64,000 nt of DNA, from NCBI RefSeq assembly GCF_000282495.1, contig NZ_AKJE01000024.1:1-64000 (forward strand). The letters run 5' to 3'. Below are positions 29,677 to 39,341 of this stretch, in pieces (the stretch's first letter is position 1; the number at the start of each line of letters is the position of its first letter). The DNA comes from Pseudomonas sp. GM79 (GTDB lineage Bacteria > Pseudomonadota > Gammaproteobacteria > Pseudomonadales > Pseudomonadaceae). The notes under the pieces were generated by a model. The model was not told the DNA's origin and ran no database searches. It saw only the letters and a list, made by a program, of their open reading frames with translations. The translations under genes were made by a program, and so were the position numbers.

Positions 29677-31017
29677 TCAATCCAGCCCCAATTTCTTGAG
29701 CCTGTAACGCATCGACCGAAACGACAGATTCAACCGTTGAGCCGCTGCCGTGCGGTTCCAGCGGGTTTCTTCCAAGGCCTGGAGGATGAGTTTGCGTTCG
29801 ACGTTTTCCAGATAGGCTTCCAGGTTGTCGATCTGCGTCAGGTCCGGCACGCCGCCATCCGGGTTGCAGTTGCCTTCGGCCAGCCGCAGGTCGCTGGCTT
29901 CGATCTGTTTGTTCTCGCACAAGGTGTGGGCCCGCTCAAGCATGTTCTCCAACTCCCGCACGTTTCCTGGAAAACGATAGCTTTTCAGTGCGTCGAGGGC
30001 TTGCGGGTGGAGTTTTGCCGCGGGTTGGCCAGTGCCAGTTGCCAGTCGCTTGAGCATATTGTTGGCCAGAAGCTCAATGTCGTCGCGGCGTTCGCGCAAG
30101 GGCGGTACCCGCAATTCGATCACATTAAGGCGGTAGTACAAGTCCTGGCGAAAGCGTTCGGCGGCGACTTCGGTATCGAGGTCTTTGTGGGTGGCGCAGA
30201 GAATGCGCACATCCACCACGGTTTCCTGCTGTCCACCGATGCTACGCACGGCTTTCTCTTGAATGGCCCGCAAAAGTTTGACCTGCATTGCCAGTGGCAG
30301 GTCTGCCACTTCATCGAGGAACAAAGTGCCGCCATGGGCGGCCTGGAATAGCCCGGGTTTGTCTTCGATGGCACCACTGAAACTGCCTTTGCGATGGCCG
30401 AAAAATTCGCTTTCCATCAATTCCGAAGGGATCGCCCCGCAGTTCACCGGCACAAATGGTCGGGTGGCGCGTGGGCCTTGGTCGTGGATCAGTCGGGCGA
30501 CCAGCTCCTTGCCGCTGCCGGACTCGCCGCTGATGTACACCGGGGCCTGGCTGCGGGCCAGTTTGTCGATTTGTTTGCGCAGACTGCGCATTGGCAGGGA
30601 GTCGCCCAGTAGCCGACGGTCGATGACGCTGCTGGCACCGCCTGGTGCCGGCAGACTCAAGGCGCTGGTGACCAGTTCGCGCAAACGGGTGAGGTCGACC
30701 GGTTTGGTCAGAAAATCGAAGGCGCCAGCCTTGAGGGCGTTGATTGCCGTTTCCAGGCTGCCGTAGGCGGTAATCATCGCCACTGGCACTTGCGCATAGC
30801 GCTGCTGGATATGCTGCACCAGTGCCAGACCGGTGCCGTCGGGCAGGCGCATGTCGGTCAGGCACAGGTCGAATGTCTCCCGTGCCAGCAGAGCTTGCGC
30901 TTCTGCGAGGTTGCGGGCACTAAAGGTATCGAGTTTCATCCGTCCCAGGGTAATTTCCAGGAGTTCGCGGATATCCGGCTCATCGTCGACGATCAGGATT
31001 TTTTGCCGTGGGCTCAT
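29677..31017 (-). CDS. pilR: Sigma-54 response regulator PilR
   Basis: A 446-residue regulator. The receiver domain (1-120) has the phosphorylation Asp in CLTDMRLPDG. The AAA+ domain (about 135-370) has Walker A GESGSGKE and the sigma-54 contact loop GSFSGA, the variant also found in P. aeruginosa PilR. The C-terminal Fis-type helix-turn-helix ends TAAAQRLNLSFRSMRYRLKK. PilR activates pilA through sigma-54; a matching promoter lies at 57343-57358. The start at 31017 follows the pilS stop by 2 bases. Confidence 0.95.
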   Translation of the reverse strand: MSPRQKILIVDDEPDIRELLEITLGRMKLDTFSARNLAEAQALLARETFDLCLTDMRLPDGTGLALVQHIQQRYAQVPVAMITAYGSLETAINALKAGAFDFLTKPVDLTRLRELVTSALSLPAPGGASSVIDRRLLGDSLPMRSLRKQIDKLARSQAPVYISGESGSGKELVARLIHDQGPRATRPFVPVNCGAIPSELMESEFFGHRKGSFSGAIEDKPGLFQAAHGGTLFLDEVADLPLAMQVKLLRAIQEKAVRSIGGQQETVVDVRILCATHKDLDTEVAAERFRQDLYYRLNVIELRVPPLRERRDDIELLANNMLKRLATGTGQPAAKLHPQALDALKSYRFPGNVRELENMLERAHTLCENKQIEASDLRLAEGNCNPDGGVPDLTQIDNLEAYLENVERKLILQALEETRWNRTAAAQRLNLSFRSMRYRLKKLGLD

Positions 31018-31019
31018 GT

Positions 31020-32630
31020 TCAACTTTGTTTCCGTCCGTGAGCAAAAGTGATGCGAAAGCAGCCGCCGCCTTGGCGTGGTTTGAAGTCTAGGCGGGCCTG
31101 ATTGCTTTCGCACAGCTCACGGGACAGATAAAGCCCCAGGCCAGTGCCCTGGCTGCTGGTGGTGAAGAACGGTTCGAACAAATGCGAGCGCTGGTCCGGC
31201 GCCACGCCGGGGCCATTGTCCAGGACTTCAAGGGTAGGCAACTGGCTGTCCGGGTCAATAAACAACTCGAGCCAGACCTGCGCCTGATCATGGTTCAGGG
31301 CACTATGGCGCCAGGCGTTGCGCAACAGATTGTCGAGAATCTGGGTCAGCTGATTCGGATCCATCAGGGTTGTGAAGTCCCCCGAACCGATTCGCAGGTG
31401 AACTAGCTGACGCTCGGTCGCACCCTCGCGGGTTTCGGCCACGAAGTGCTCCAGCCATGGCCGCAAATCCAGCCGTTGCGGCACGGTTTGCTGGCGACGG
31501 GACAGTTGCAGGACATTTTCGATTACCCGATTCATTCGCTGAGAGTGGTCTTGAATAATCTGCGTCAGACGCCGGTCCGCGCCGTTCAGTTCCTCGGATT
31601 CCTGCAGTAACTGCGCGGCATGACTAATGGCGCCTAGTGGATTGCGGATTTCATGGGCAATACCGGCAGTCAGGCGGCCGAGGGCGGCGAGTTTAAGTTG
31701 CTGGGCCTGCTGGGCGATTTGGGCGAGGTCTTCGAGAAAAACCAGCGTCTGGTGGTGCGGGCTTTGGTCCAGGGCAATGAAGCTCGGTTGCAGCTCCAGG
31801 CCATTGCTGGCGATTTTCAGGCTTTGCGGGCGCAAAGTCGGATTGTTGAACCAAAGTTGGAGTCGCTCGACCAAAGGCATCGAATGGTCGTCGATCAGTT
31901 GGCCATCGAGTTTTTCCTGCCCCAGCAAGGTCAAGGCGCTGTGATTGGCCAGTTGCACACGCCGTTGGTCGTCGAGCACCAGAATGCCCGTGCGCATGCG
32001 TTGCAGGATCAGTGCGTTGAGGGCTTCGAGGCCGAGCACTTCACTGGCCCGCTGCTCGGCCAGGGTTTCGCTGACTTCAACTCTTCGGATCAAGCCTTGC
32101 ACCAGCAATGCCGCGACAAAGCACAGAGCACCGAGCGTGCCGATTTGCAGGTAATCATTGGGACTGGTGGGGTGGCTGAAGCTCAGAAGGAAGCTCAAAC
32201 CCACGATGCCAAGGGCGCCAACAGCCGCAATCAGCAGGCCGATGCGCCCGCGCAGCAGGGTATTGCTGATGACCACTGACACGATCAACAGGTTGCCGAT
32301 GGCGCTGGGCATGCCGCCAGCGGCATAGAACAGACCGCATAGCAGCAGGACATCGACCAGCGCCAGACCGAACAACTGCGCCGGGCGACGGGTGTTCTCC
32401 AGAAAGACCACCAGCAGGATATTCAGCACCAGGTACAACCAGCTGCCGTTGCGCAGCAAGTCGTCATTGGCAAACGTCAGCAACTGGCTGTCCATATTGC
32501 TGGAGATCAACAGCACCAAGGTGATGCCGATGCTTAAACGGTAGAGGTGATAGAGGCGCAGCAGTCGCTGGGCCTGTTTGTTGCCGGGACTGGACGTCTC
32601 AGCGATCACTGGAACCCGGGCCTTGCTCAA
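31020..32630 (-). CDS. pilS: Sensor histidine kinase PilS
   Basis: A 536-residue membrane kinase with about six N-terminal membrane segments (25-185), a PAS-like linker, the phospho-acceptor His in LTAGIAHEIRNPLGAISH (near 320) and an ATPase domain with NLLRNAWRHS and TGLGLYLSRELCE. PilS senses pilin in the membrane and phosphorylates PilR. The best start is TTG at 32630, inside the end of the PP0621-family gene; upstream in frame there is only a stop 13 codons away, and the next ATG (MDSQLL) would remove a membrane segment. Confidence 0.92.
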   Translation of the reverse strand: MSKARVPVIAETSSPGNKQAQRLLRLYHLYRLSIGITLVLLISSNMDSQLLTFANDDLLRNGSWLYLVLNILLVVFLENTRRPAQLFGLALVDVLLLCGLFYAAGGMPSAIGNLLIVSVVISNTLLRGRIGLLIAAVGALGIVGLSFLLSFSHPTSPNDYLQIGTLGALCFVAALLVQGLIRRVEVSETLAEQRASEVLGLEALNALILQRMRTGILVLDDQRRVQLANHSALTLLGQEKLDGQLIDDHSMPLVERLQLWFNNPTLRPQSLKIASNGLELQPSFIALDQSPHHQTLVFLEDLAQIAQQAQQLKLAALGRLTAGIAHEIRNPLGAISHAAQLLQESEELNGADRRLTQIIQDHSQRMNRVIENVLQLSRRQQTVPQRLDLRPWLEHFVAETREGATERQLVHLRIGSGDFTTLMDPNQLTQILDNLLRNAWRHSALNHDQAQVWLELFIDPDSQLPTLEVLDNGPGVAPDQRSHLFEPFFTTSSQGTGLGLYLSRELCESNQARLDFKPRQGGGCFRITFAHGRKQS

Positions 32631-32832
32631 GGTGAGCCTGGCTGCAATACCACTGTTGTTGAAGGCTCAGCGCGCGGTCGCGGGGCAGATGTACGCCGCA
32701 ATGAGCGCAACGTACCATGGGCGGAGCATCTTGCTCTCGCGGCGTGTTGGCGCCCGAAACCGGGGCCTTGAACTTGCGCCAGAGCCATACCGCAGCGGCA
32801 ATCAGTGCGATCCAGAATAATAAACGAAGCAT
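32599..32832 (-). CDS. PP0621 family small zinc-ribbon membrane protein
   Basis: A 77-residue protein with one N-terminal membrane segment (LLFWIALIAAAVWLW) and a cytoplasmic metal-binding tail: CAHCG (near 42-46), His and a further Cys in YCSQAH. I recognise the PP0621 family, of unknown function. Its last 32 bases overlap the pilS start, so the two are probably co-translated. Its conserved place before pilS suggests a link to pilus signalling, but this is only inference. Confidence 0.78.
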   Translation of the reverse strand: MLRLLFWIALIAAAVWLWRKFKAPVSGANTPREQDAPPMVRCAHCGVHLPRDRALSLQQQWYCSQAHLEQGPGSSDR

Positions 32833-32921
32833 GGTGAGCTGCTTTTTGAGTAGTGAATTGGCAGTTTAGCCAAGGACGGGTCGGTCGCACAGCGCAATAC
32901 GCTCACCCCTGAAATCCGGTA

Positions 32922-32951
32922 ATAAAAAAGGCGCCTCGAAAGGCGCCTTCT
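32922..32951 (-). terminator. Terminator of bamD
   Basis: On the minus strand, AAGGCGCCT / AGGCGCCTT with a TTCG loop is followed by a T-rich run. It lies 18 bases past the bamD stop. Confidence 0.9.
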
Positions 32952-32968
32952 TGGCACAACACTCAGCG

Positions 32969-33991
32969 TCAGTCGAACACGCCGAAGGTCATGTAGCTGA
33001 ACCACGAGCGGTCGGCGTTGTTGGCTTCAGACTCGTGCTGCTCTTCTTCGATCACATCGCCGTTTTCATCTTTAGGCTTGAGCTCGTTCGGAATCGAGTC
33101 CTTGGCGTCCTGGAACTGCCTCTGCACGTCCTGGTTGGCGCGGGTTTCACCCGGTGGCAGCGGCGGACGGGATTCGATCAGGCCCAGGGTGGCCTTGCTC
33201 AGCCACGAACGGTTGTCGGCTTCGTCCTTCGAGGGCACGAACTGGCCGTCCACCAGGCTTGGGTGGTTCGGGTAGTTGAGCTTCAGGGTTTCGAGGCTGG
33301 TTGCGGCCAGTTCGTCCAGGTGCAGACGCTGGTAGGCTTCAGTCATCACTGCCAGGCCGTCACCGACCGAAGGTGTTTCCTGGAAGTTTTCCACCACGTA
33401 ACGACCACGGTTCGCGGCGGCGACATAGGCCTGACGGGTCAGGTAATAGTCGGCAACGTGAATCTCGTAGGAAGCCAGCAGGTTGCGCAGGTAGATCATG
33501 CGCTGCTTGGCGTCCGGCGAGTAGCGGCTGTTCGGGAAGCGGCTGGTCAGCTGGGCGAACTCGTTGTAGGAGTCGCGAGCGGCGCCCGGGTCACGCTTGG
33601 TCATGTCCAGCGGCAGGAAGCGCGCCAGCAGGCCGACGTCCTGGTCGAAAGAAGTCAAACCCTTGAGGTAGTAGGCGTAATCGACATTCGGGTGCTGCGG
33701 GTGCAGGCGAATGAAACGCTCGGCGGCGGATTTCGCAGCCTCAGGCTCGGTATTCTTATAGTTGGCGTAGATGAGCTCGAGTTGAGCCTGATCGGCGTAG
33801 CGACCGAACGGATAACGTGACTCCAGGGCCTTCAGCTTGGCTGTGGCAGCGGTGTAGCTATTGTTGTCCAGATCGTGCTGAGCCTGCTGGTACAGCTCGA
33901 CTTCGCTCAGGTTTTCGTCTACGACTTCCTTCGATGAGCAAGCAGCGGTCAATGCGAGGATGGCGATCAGCAGCAGGTGTTTCACTTGCAT
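32969..33991 (-). CDS. bamD: Outer membrane assembly lipoprotein BamD
   Basis: A 340-residue lipoprotein with lipobox LTAAC (Cys18) and tetratricopeptide repeats over about 30-240 (for example [20 protein letters not shown]). It is essential for beta-barrel insertion by the BAM complex and was earlier named ComL. The C-terminal tail (about 250-340) is charged and longer than in E. coli BamD (245 residues), as in other pseudomonads. The ATG at 33991 is set by the signal peptide. It diverges from rluD. Confidence 0.95.
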   Translation of the reverse strand: MQVKHLLLIAILALTAACSSKEVVDENLSEVELYQQAQHDLDNNSYTAATAKLKALESRYPFGRYADQAQLELIYANYKNTEPEAAKSAAERFIRLHPQHPNVDYAYYLKGLTSFDQDVGLLARFLPLDMTKRDPGAARDSYNEFAQLTSRFPNSRYSPDAKQRMIYLRNLLASYEIHVADYYLTRQAYVAAANRGRYVVENFQETPSVGDGLAVMTEAYQRLHLDELAATSLETLKLNYPNHPSLVDGQFVPSKDEADNRSWLSKATLGLIESRPPLPPGETRANQDVQRQFQDAKDSIPNELKPKDENGDVIEEEQHESEANNADRSWFSYMTFGVFD

Positions 33992-34142
33992 GGCGGCTTG
34001 CGTCCCTATGACGGCCGCTGTCTTGGGCGGGGCCGTCCTGTTATGATGAGTGCCCCGTTGAAAAGCCTCGGGGCAAAAGACGCCGTATTTAACCACAAGC
34101 GCGCAGCCGAAACCAAAGGCTGTGCCGACGCCTAGTCTGAGC

Positions 34143-35105
34143 ATGTCCGATAAAATTGAACTTCGCGCAGAGGTGCCGTCCGAATTGGGCGGCCAACGCC
34201 TCGATCAAGTCGCCGCACAATTATTCGCTGAGCACTCGCGCTCGCGCCTTTCCGCCTGGATCAAAGACGGCCGCCTGACTGTGGATGGGGCGGTTATCCG
34301 CCCGCGAGACATCGTTCACGGTGGCGCCATTCTTGAACTGACTGCCGAGCAGGAAGCTCAGGGCGAATGGATCGCTCAAGACATCGAGCTGGACATCGTC
34401 TATGAAGACGACGACATCCTGGTGATCAACAAGCCTGCGGGCCTGGTGGTGCATCCGGCTGCCGGCCACGCTGATGGCACCTTGCTCAACGCTTTGCTGC
34501 ACCACGTGCCGGACATCATCAATGTGCCCCGCGCCGGTATCGTGCATCGCCTGGACAAGGACACCACCGGTTTGATGGTGGTGGCCAAGACCATTCAGGC
34601 GCAGACACAGCTTGTCACGCAATTGCAGAGCCGCAGCGTAAGCCGGATCTACGAGTGCATCGTGATTGGTGTCGTGACAGCCGGTGGCAAGATCAACGCG
34701 CCGATCGGTCGTCATGGCCAGCAACGCCAGCGCATGGCCGTGATGGAAGGTGGCAAGCAAGCCGTCAGCCATTACCGCGTGCTCGAGCGTTTCCGCTCCC
34801 ACACTCACGTGCGGGTGAAGCTGGAAACCGGCCGTACGCACCAGATTCGCGTACACATGGCGCACATCAACTACCCGTTGGTCGGAGACCCTGCCTACGG
34901 CGGTCGCTTCCGTATTCCGCCGGCTGCCAGTGTGACCATGGTCGAATCCCTGAAGAACTTTCCGCGTCAGGCGCTGCATGCGCGGTTCCTGGAGCTGGAT
35001 CATCCGACTACCGGTAAACGCATGAGCTGGGAATCGCCTCTGCCGGATGACTTCGTCTGGTTGCTGTCGCTGCTCAAGCAAGACCGCGAGGCGTTCATCG
35101 GATGA
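34143..35105 (+). CDS. rluD: 23S rRNA pseudouridine synthase RluD
   Basis: A 320-residue enzyme that modifies helix 69 of 23S rRNA. An N-terminal S4 domain (about 15-75) is followed by the catalytic domain with the RluA-type motif [19 protein letters not shown] (catalytic Asp near 142) and [12 protein letters not shown]. The ATG at 34143 is favoured over GTG at 34122. It overlaps pgeF by 4 bases, and rluD-pgeF-clpB is the usual order in gammaproteobacteria. Confidence 0.95.
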   Translation: MSDKIELRAEVPSELGGQRLDQVAAQLFAEHSRSRLSAWIKDGRLTVDGAVIRPRDIVHGGAILELTAEQEAQGEWIAQDIELDIVYEDDDILVINKPAGLVVHPAAGHADGTLLNALLHHVPDIINVPRAGIVHRLDKDTTGLMVVAKTIQAQTQLVTQLQSRSVSRIYECIVIGVVTAGGKINAPIGRHGQQRQRMAVMEGGKQAVSHYRVLERFRSHTHVRVKLETGRTHQIRVHMAHINYPLVGDPAYGGRFRIPPAASVTMVESLKNFPRQALHARFLELDHPTTGKRMSWESPLPDDFVWLLSLLKQDREAFIG

Positions 35106-35827
35106 GTGACTGGCTGATTCCCGACTGGCCTGCGCCTGCCGGGGTGAAAGCCTGCGTTACCACCCGTGCGGGCGGCGTCAGTCTGGCGCCGTTCGACAGC
35201 CTCAACCTCGGCGATCATGTCGACGACAACCCCGAAGCTGTCGCCGAAAACCGCCGTCGCCTCACCGATCATTTCTCTATTCAACCAGCCTGGTTAAAGC
35301 AGGTTCACGGCATTGTCGTGGCCCAAGCGGATCCAGGCCTGGTAGCCACCGCTGACGCCAGCTGGACGGCTACACCCGGTATCGCTTGCACCGCGATGAC
35401 CGCCGACTGCCTTCCGGCGCTGTTTTGCGACCGTGCCGGCACCCGCGTCGCTGCCGCCCATGCCGGTTGGCGCGGGTTGGCGGCGGGTGTGCTGGAGGCG
35501 ACCCTTGACAGTCTGGCTGTAACGCCCGAAGACGTGCTGGTCTGGCTTGGCCCGGCCATTGGCCCACAAGCCTTTGAAGTCGGCCCGGAAGTACGCGATA
35601 CCTTCGTCCAGCAATTGCCTGAAGCCGCCAAAGCCTTTGTGCCGAGCCAGAATGCCGGCAAGTTCATGGCCGACATCTATGAGCTGGCGCGTTTACGTCT
35701 GGCCGCTCGCGGGGTTACCGCTGTTTATGGTGGCGGTTTATGCACCGTGACCGATCCTCGCTTCTTTTCTTACCGCCGTAGTCCACGCACCGGCCGGTTT
35801 GCCTCCTTGGTCTGGCTTGAACGCTAG
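35102..35827 (+). CDS. pgeF: Multicopper-type purine nucleoside phosphorylase / YfiH family
   Basis: A 241-residue protein of the PgeF/YfiH (DUF152) family. Active-site segments are visible: TTRAGGVSLAPFDSLNLGDH, the metal-ligand regions MTADCLPALF and AAHAGWRGLAAGVLEATL, and the C-terminal CTVTDPRFFSYRR. Members have been reported as purine nucleoside phosphorylases and, in E. coli, as an enzyme correcting peptidoglycan precursors. Which role holds here cannot be read from the sequence. It starts inside the rluD stop codon. Confidence 0.9.
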   Translation: MSDWLIPDWPAPAGVKACVTTRAGGVSLAPFDSLNLGDHVDDNPEAVAENRRRLTDHFSIQPAWLKQVHGIVVAQADPGLVATADASWTATPGIACTAMTADCLPALFCDRAGTRVAAAHAGWRGLAAGVLEATLDSLAVTPEDVLVWLGPAIGPQAFEVGPEVRDTFVQQLPEAAKAFVPSQNAGKFMADIYELARLRLAARGVTAVYGGGLCTVTDPRFFSYRRSPRTGRFASLVWLER

Positions 35828-35857
35828 ACTTCTCTGATCTGCATCAACATCACGACG

Positions 35858-35886
35858 CTTGAATCTCCCAGAATCGACCGCATCTA
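35858..35886 (+). promoter_or_regulatory. Heat-shock (sigma-32) promoter of clpB
   Basis: CTTGAA (35858-35863), a 14-base spacer and CCGCATCTA (35878-35886), close to the RpoH consensus CTTGAA-N13-17-CCCCATnTA. It lies 70 bases before the clpB ATG. Confidence 0.8.
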
Positions 35887-35956
35887 TAGCGGTATCTGGC
35901 AGGTTTCTTCATTCAGGATGTTTATAGGTCCGGCCTGCTCAAAAGGAAGGTGACCC

Positions 35957-38521
35957 ATGCGTATAGACCGTTTAACCAGCAAGTTGCAGTTAGCCTTGTC
36001 CGACGCCCAATCCCTGGCCGTCGGCCTCGATCATCCGGCCATTGAGCCGGCGCATTTGATGCAGGCCATGCTTGAACAGCAGGGTGGTTCGATCAAACCG
36101 CTGCTGATGCAGGTGGGTTTTGACGTCAACAGCTTGCGTAAAGAGCTGACCAAAGCCCTCGATCAGCTACCAAAAATCCAGAACCCGACCGGCGACGTGA
36201 ACATGTCCCAGGATCTGGCGCGCCTGCTCAACCAGGCTGACCGCCTGGCCCAGCAGAAGGGTGACCAATTCATCTCCAGCGAACTGGTGCTGCTCGCCGC
36301 GATGGACGAGAACAGCAAGCTCGGCAAATTGTTGCTGGGCCAGGGCGTGAGCAAAAAAGCCCTGGAAAATGCGATCAACAACCTGCGCGGCGGTGAGGCA
36401 GTCAATGACGCCAACCACGAAGAATCACGCCAGGCGCTGGACAAATACACCATCGACCTGACCAAGCGCGCCGAAGAAGGCAAGCTCGATCCAGTGATCG
36501 GCCGTGACGACGAAATTCGCCGCACCATTCAGGTCCTGCAGCGCCGCACCAAGAACAACCCGGTGCTGATCGGTGAGCCTGGCGTGGGTAAAACCGCCAT
36601 CGCCGAAGGCCTGGCCCAGCGCATCATCAATGGCGAAGTGCCGGATGGCCTGAGAGGCAAGCGTCTGTTGTCTCTGGACATGGGGGCGCTGATTGCCGGT
36701 GCCAAATACCGCGGCGAGTTCGAAGAACGCCTCAAATCCTTGCTCAACGAACTGTCGAAGCAGGAAGGGCAGATCATTCTGTTCATCGACGAACTGCACA
36801 CCATGGTCGGCGCTGGCAAGGGCGAAGGCTCGATGGACGCCGGCAACATGCTCAAGCCCGCATTGGCTCGTGGTGAACTGCACTGCGTCGGCGCGACCAC
36901 GCTCAACGAGTACCGCCAATATATAGAGAAGGATGCGGCCCTTGAGCGGCGTTTCCAGAAAGTCCTGGTGGATGAGCCGAGCGAAGAAGACACCATCGCC
37001 ATCCTGCGCGGCCTGAAAGAGCGTTACGAGGTTCACCACAAGGTGGCGATCACCGACGGCGCGATCATCGCCGCGGCCAAACTCAGTCATCGCTACATCA
37101 CCGACCGCCAGCTGCCGGACAAAGCCATCGACCTGATCGACGAAGCCGCCAGCCGCATCCGCATGGAGATCGACTCCAAGCCGGAAGTGCTGGACCGCCT
37201 GGAGCGTCGCCTGATTCAGCTGAAGGTGGAGTCCCAGGCGCTGAAGAAAGAAAGCGACGACGCGGCGAAGAAACGTCTGGAAAAACTGCAGGAAGAAATC
37301 ACCCGTCACGAGCGCGAATACTCGGATCTCGAAGAAATCTGGAACTCGGAAAAAGCCGAAGTCCAGGGTTCGGCGCAGATCCAGCAGAAAATCGAACAAT
37401 CCCGTCAGGAACTGGAAGCCGCACGCCGTAAAGGCGACCTGAACCGCATGGCCGAGCTGCAATACGGGGTGATCCCGGACCTGGAGCGCAGCCTGCAAAT
37501 GGTCGACCAGCACGGCAAAAGCGAAAACCAGTTGCTGCGCAGCAAGGTGACTGAAGAAGAGATCGCTGAAGTCGTGTCGAAGTGGACCGGCATCCCCGTG
37601 GCGAAAATGCTCGAGGGCGAGCGCGAAAAACTGATGAAGATGGAAAGCCTGTTGCACCAGCGTGTGATCGGTCAGGACGAAGCGGTGATCGCTGTCTCCA
37701 ACGCGGTGCGGCGTTCCCGCGCCGGGTTGTCCGACCCGAATCGCCCGAGCGGTTCGTTCATGTTCCTCGGCCCGACCGGTGTCGGCAAAACCGAGCTGTG
37801 CAAGGCGCTGGCCGAATTCCTGTTCGATACCGAAGAGGCGATGGTGCGGATCGACATGTCCGAGTTCATGGAGAAACATTCCGTGGCTCGACTGATCGGT
37901 GCGCCACCGGGCTACGTGGGCTATGAAGAGGGCGGTTACCTGACCGAGGCAGTGCGTCGCAAGCCTTATTCGGTGATCCTCCTGGACGAGGTCGAGAAGG
38001 CCCACCCGGACGTGTTCAACATTTTGCTGCAAGTGCTCGAAGATGGCCGTTTGACCGACAGCCATGGCCGCACGGTGGATTTCAAAAATACGGTGATTGT
38101 CATGACCTCCAACCTCGGATCGGTGCAGATCCAGGAGCTGGTAGGGGATCGCGAAGCGCAGCGGGCTGCGGTGATGGATGCGATTTCCACGCACTTCCGG
38201 CCGGAGTTCATCAACCGGGTCGACGAAGTGGTGATTTTCGAGCCGCTGGCTCGGGATCAGATCGCCGGCATTACCGAGATCCAGTTGGGTCGTCTGCGTA
38301 GCCGCCTGACCGAGCGCGAGCTGAAGCTTGAGCTGAGCCCGGAAGCGATGGATAAGTTGATCGCCGTCGGTTACGACCCGGTCTATGGCGCACGGCCGCT
38401 CAAACGGGCGATCCAGCGCTGGATCGAGAACCCGTTGGCACAGCTGATTCTGTCGGGTCGATACATGCCAGGCGAGACGGCCAAGGGCACCGTGGAAAAC
38501 GACGAAATCGTTTTCGTCTGA
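35957..38521 (+). CDS. clpB: ATP-dependent disaggregase ClpB
   Basis: An 854-residue Hsp100 chaperone that dissolves protein aggregates with DnaK. It has an N-domain (1-145), a first AAA+ module with GEPGVGKT (near 206) and [15 protein letters not shown], a coiled-coil M-domain (about 405-525), and a second AAA+ module with [11 protein letters not shown] (near 605) and [11 protein letters not shown]. No ClpP-binding loop is visible. The ATG at 35957 follows GGAAGGTG. The sigma-32 promoter supports heat control, and a terminator follows. Confidence 0.97.
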   Translation: MRIDRLTSKLQLALSDAQSLAVGLDHPAIEPAHLMQAMLEQQGGSIKPLLMQVGFDVNSLRKELTKALDQLPKIQNPTGDVNMSQDLARLLNQADRLAQQKGDQFISSELVLLAAMDENSKLGKLLLGQGVSKKALENAINNLRGGEAVNDANHEESRQALDKYTIDLTKRAEEGKLDPVIGRDDEIRRTIQVLQRRTKNNPVLIGEPGVGKTAIAEGLAQRIINGEVPDGLRGKRLLSLDMGALIAGAKYRGEFEERLKSLLNELSKQEGQIILFIDELHTMVGAGKGEGSMDAGNMLKPALARGELHCVGATTLNEYRQYIEKDAALERRFQKVLVDEPSEEDTIAILRGLKERYEVHHKVAITDGAIIAAAKLSHRYITDRQLPDKAIDLIDEAASRIRMEIDSKPEVLDRLERRLIQLKVESQALKKESDDAAKKRLEKLQEEITRHEREYSDLEEIWNSEKAEVQGSAQIQQKIEQSRQELEAARRKGDLNRMAELQYGVIPDLERSLQMVDQHGKSENQLLRSKVTEEEIAEVVSKWTGIPVAKMLEGEREKLMKMESLLHQRVIGQDEAVIAVSNAVRRSRAGLSDPNRPSGSFMFLGPTGVGKTELCKALAEFLFDTEEAMVRIDMSEFMEKHSVARLIGAPPGYVGYEEGGYLTEAVRRKPYSVILLDEVEKAHPDVFNILLQVLEDGRLTDSHGRTVDFKNTVIVMTSNLGSVQIQELVGDREAQRAAVMDAISTHFRPEFINRVDEVVIFEPLARDQIAGITEIQLGRLRSRLTERELKLELSPEAMDKLIAVGYDPVYGARPLKRAIQRWIENPLAQLILSGRYMPGETAKGTVENDEIVFV

Positions 38522-38544
38522 TTCCCGCCGGCAGAAATTGAAAG

Positions 38545-38572
38545 AGGCCTCGCATCGCGAGGCCTTTTTTTC
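38545..38572 (+). terminator. Terminator of clpB
   Basis: AGGCCTCG / CGAGGCCT with a short loop, followed by a run of Ts, 23 bases after the stop. Confidence 0.9.
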
Positions 38573-38704
38573 GCCAGGCTGTTGAACTCAAAGGAAAAGG
38601 CTTGTAAAGTGCGCCCCGCAGTCAGTCACCCGCCAGGGTTTCCGCTCCCCAAGCTGGAATCCAAAATAAGTTGCAAATCATTAACTTGAAAGCAATTTAG
38701 GGGG

Positions 38705-38732
38705 TTGACAGAGGTGCTGAAGATTGTAGAAT
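38705..38732 (+). promoter_or_regulatory. Promoter of the tRNA cluster
   Basis: A perfect TTGACA (38705-38710), a 16-base spacer and TAGAAT (38727-38732), followed by a GC-rich discriminator (AGCGCGCC) typical of stringently controlled stable-RNA promoters. It lies 88 bases before tRNA-Asn. The rest of the gap from clpB holds nothing recognisable. Confidence 0.78.
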
Positions 38733-38820
38733 AGCGCGCCTCAGACACACGAACGCAGCGATGCGAACGGGTCGAAGAGAACGCAGTAAAGCTTCAAAGT
38801 TGTAAATTGAAATGTGTAGT

Positions 38821-38896
38821 TCCGTGATAGCTCAGTCGGTAGAGCAAATGACTGTTAATCATTGGGTCCCAGGTTCGAGTCCTGGTCACGGAGCCA
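38821..38896 (+). tRNA. tRNA-Asn (GTT)
   Basis: A 76-base cloverleaf with acceptor TCCGTGA / TCACGGA, anticodon GTT at 38854-38856, T-loop GGTTCGAGTCC and encoded CCA. First of a cluster with tRNA-Pro and tRNA-Lys, in the place of the PA4541.1-.3 genes. Confidence 0.96.
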
Positions 38897-38905
38897 ATTT
38901 CAAAC

Positions 38906-38982
38906 CGGGGTATAGCGCAGTCCGGTAGCGCGCCTGCTTTGGGAGCAGGATGTCAGGAGTTCGAATCCCCTTACCCCGACCA
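38906..38982 (+). tRNA. tRNA-Pro (TGG), copy 1
   Basis: A 77-base cloverleaf with acceptor CGGGGTA / TACCCCG, anticodon TGG at 38940-38942 and encoded CCA. It is identical over its whole length to the copy at 39159-39235. Confidence 0.96.
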
Positions 38983-38987
38983 TTTTT

Positions 38988-39063
38988 GGGTCGTTAGCTC
39001 AGTTGGTAGAGCAGTTGGCTTTTAACCAATTGGTCGTAGGTTCGAATCCCACACGACCCACCA
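38988..39063 (+). tRNA. tRNA-Lys (TTT)
   Basis: A 76-base cloverleaf with acceptor GGGTCGT / ACGACCC, anticodon TTT at 39021-39023 and encoded CCA. Confidence 0.96.
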
Positions 39064-39127
39064 TTTTTGAAACCAGTTAACGCTGGAATCGAATCTTAAG
39101 ATCAGACGCCAAAAGCTCTGTTCGCAG

Positions 39128-39156
39128 AAGGCGCCTTTAAAAGGTGCCTTTTTTTT
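39128..39156 (+). terminator. Terminator between tRNA-Lys and the second tRNA-Pro
   Basis: AAGGCGCCTTT / AAGGTGCCTT hairpin and a run of Ts. It would separate the Asn-Pro-Lys transcript from the second tRNA-Pro, which starts 3 bases after the T-run, or act by partial read-through. Confidence 0.8.
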
Positions 39157-39158
39157 AC

Positions 39159-39235
39159 CGGGGTATAGCGCAGTCCGGTAGCGCGCCTGCTTTGGGAGCA
39201 GGATGTCAGGAGTTCGAATCCCCTTACCCCGACCA
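39159..39235 (+). tRNA. tRNA-Pro (TGG), copy 2
   Basis: A 77-base cloverleaf identical to the copy at 38906-38982, anticodon TGG at 39193-39195, encoded CCA. It lies after a terminator and has no promoter of its own that I can see. Confidence 0.96.
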
Positions 39236-39241
39236 TATTAA

Positions 39242-39278
39242 AAATCCTCGTATCGAAAGATACGGGGATTTTTTTTGT
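39242..39278 (+). terminator. Terminator of the tRNA cluster
   Basis: AAAATCCTCGTATC / GATACGGGGATTTT with a GAAA loop and a long T-run, just after the second tRNA-Pro. Confidence 0.92.
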
Positions 39279-39341
39279 CTGCTGCAAATGCAAAAAAGCC
39301 CTGCTTCTCGACGCAGAGGCAGGGCTTGGGCCTTCAGAGGC

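Noticed and set aside
36425..38194. 589-codon open frame antisense to clpB
   Set aside because: Shadow of clpB; low-complexity His/Phe/Leu-rich translation and no ribosome site.
39102..39293. Short open frame over the second tRNA-Pro, minus strand
   Set aside because: Typical false protein produced by translating a tRNA gene; no ribosome site.
38600..39300. Integration site of a genomic island at the tRNA cluster
   Set aside because: There is no integrase nearby and no displaced tRNA 3' fragment; the duplicated tRNA-Pro is full length.
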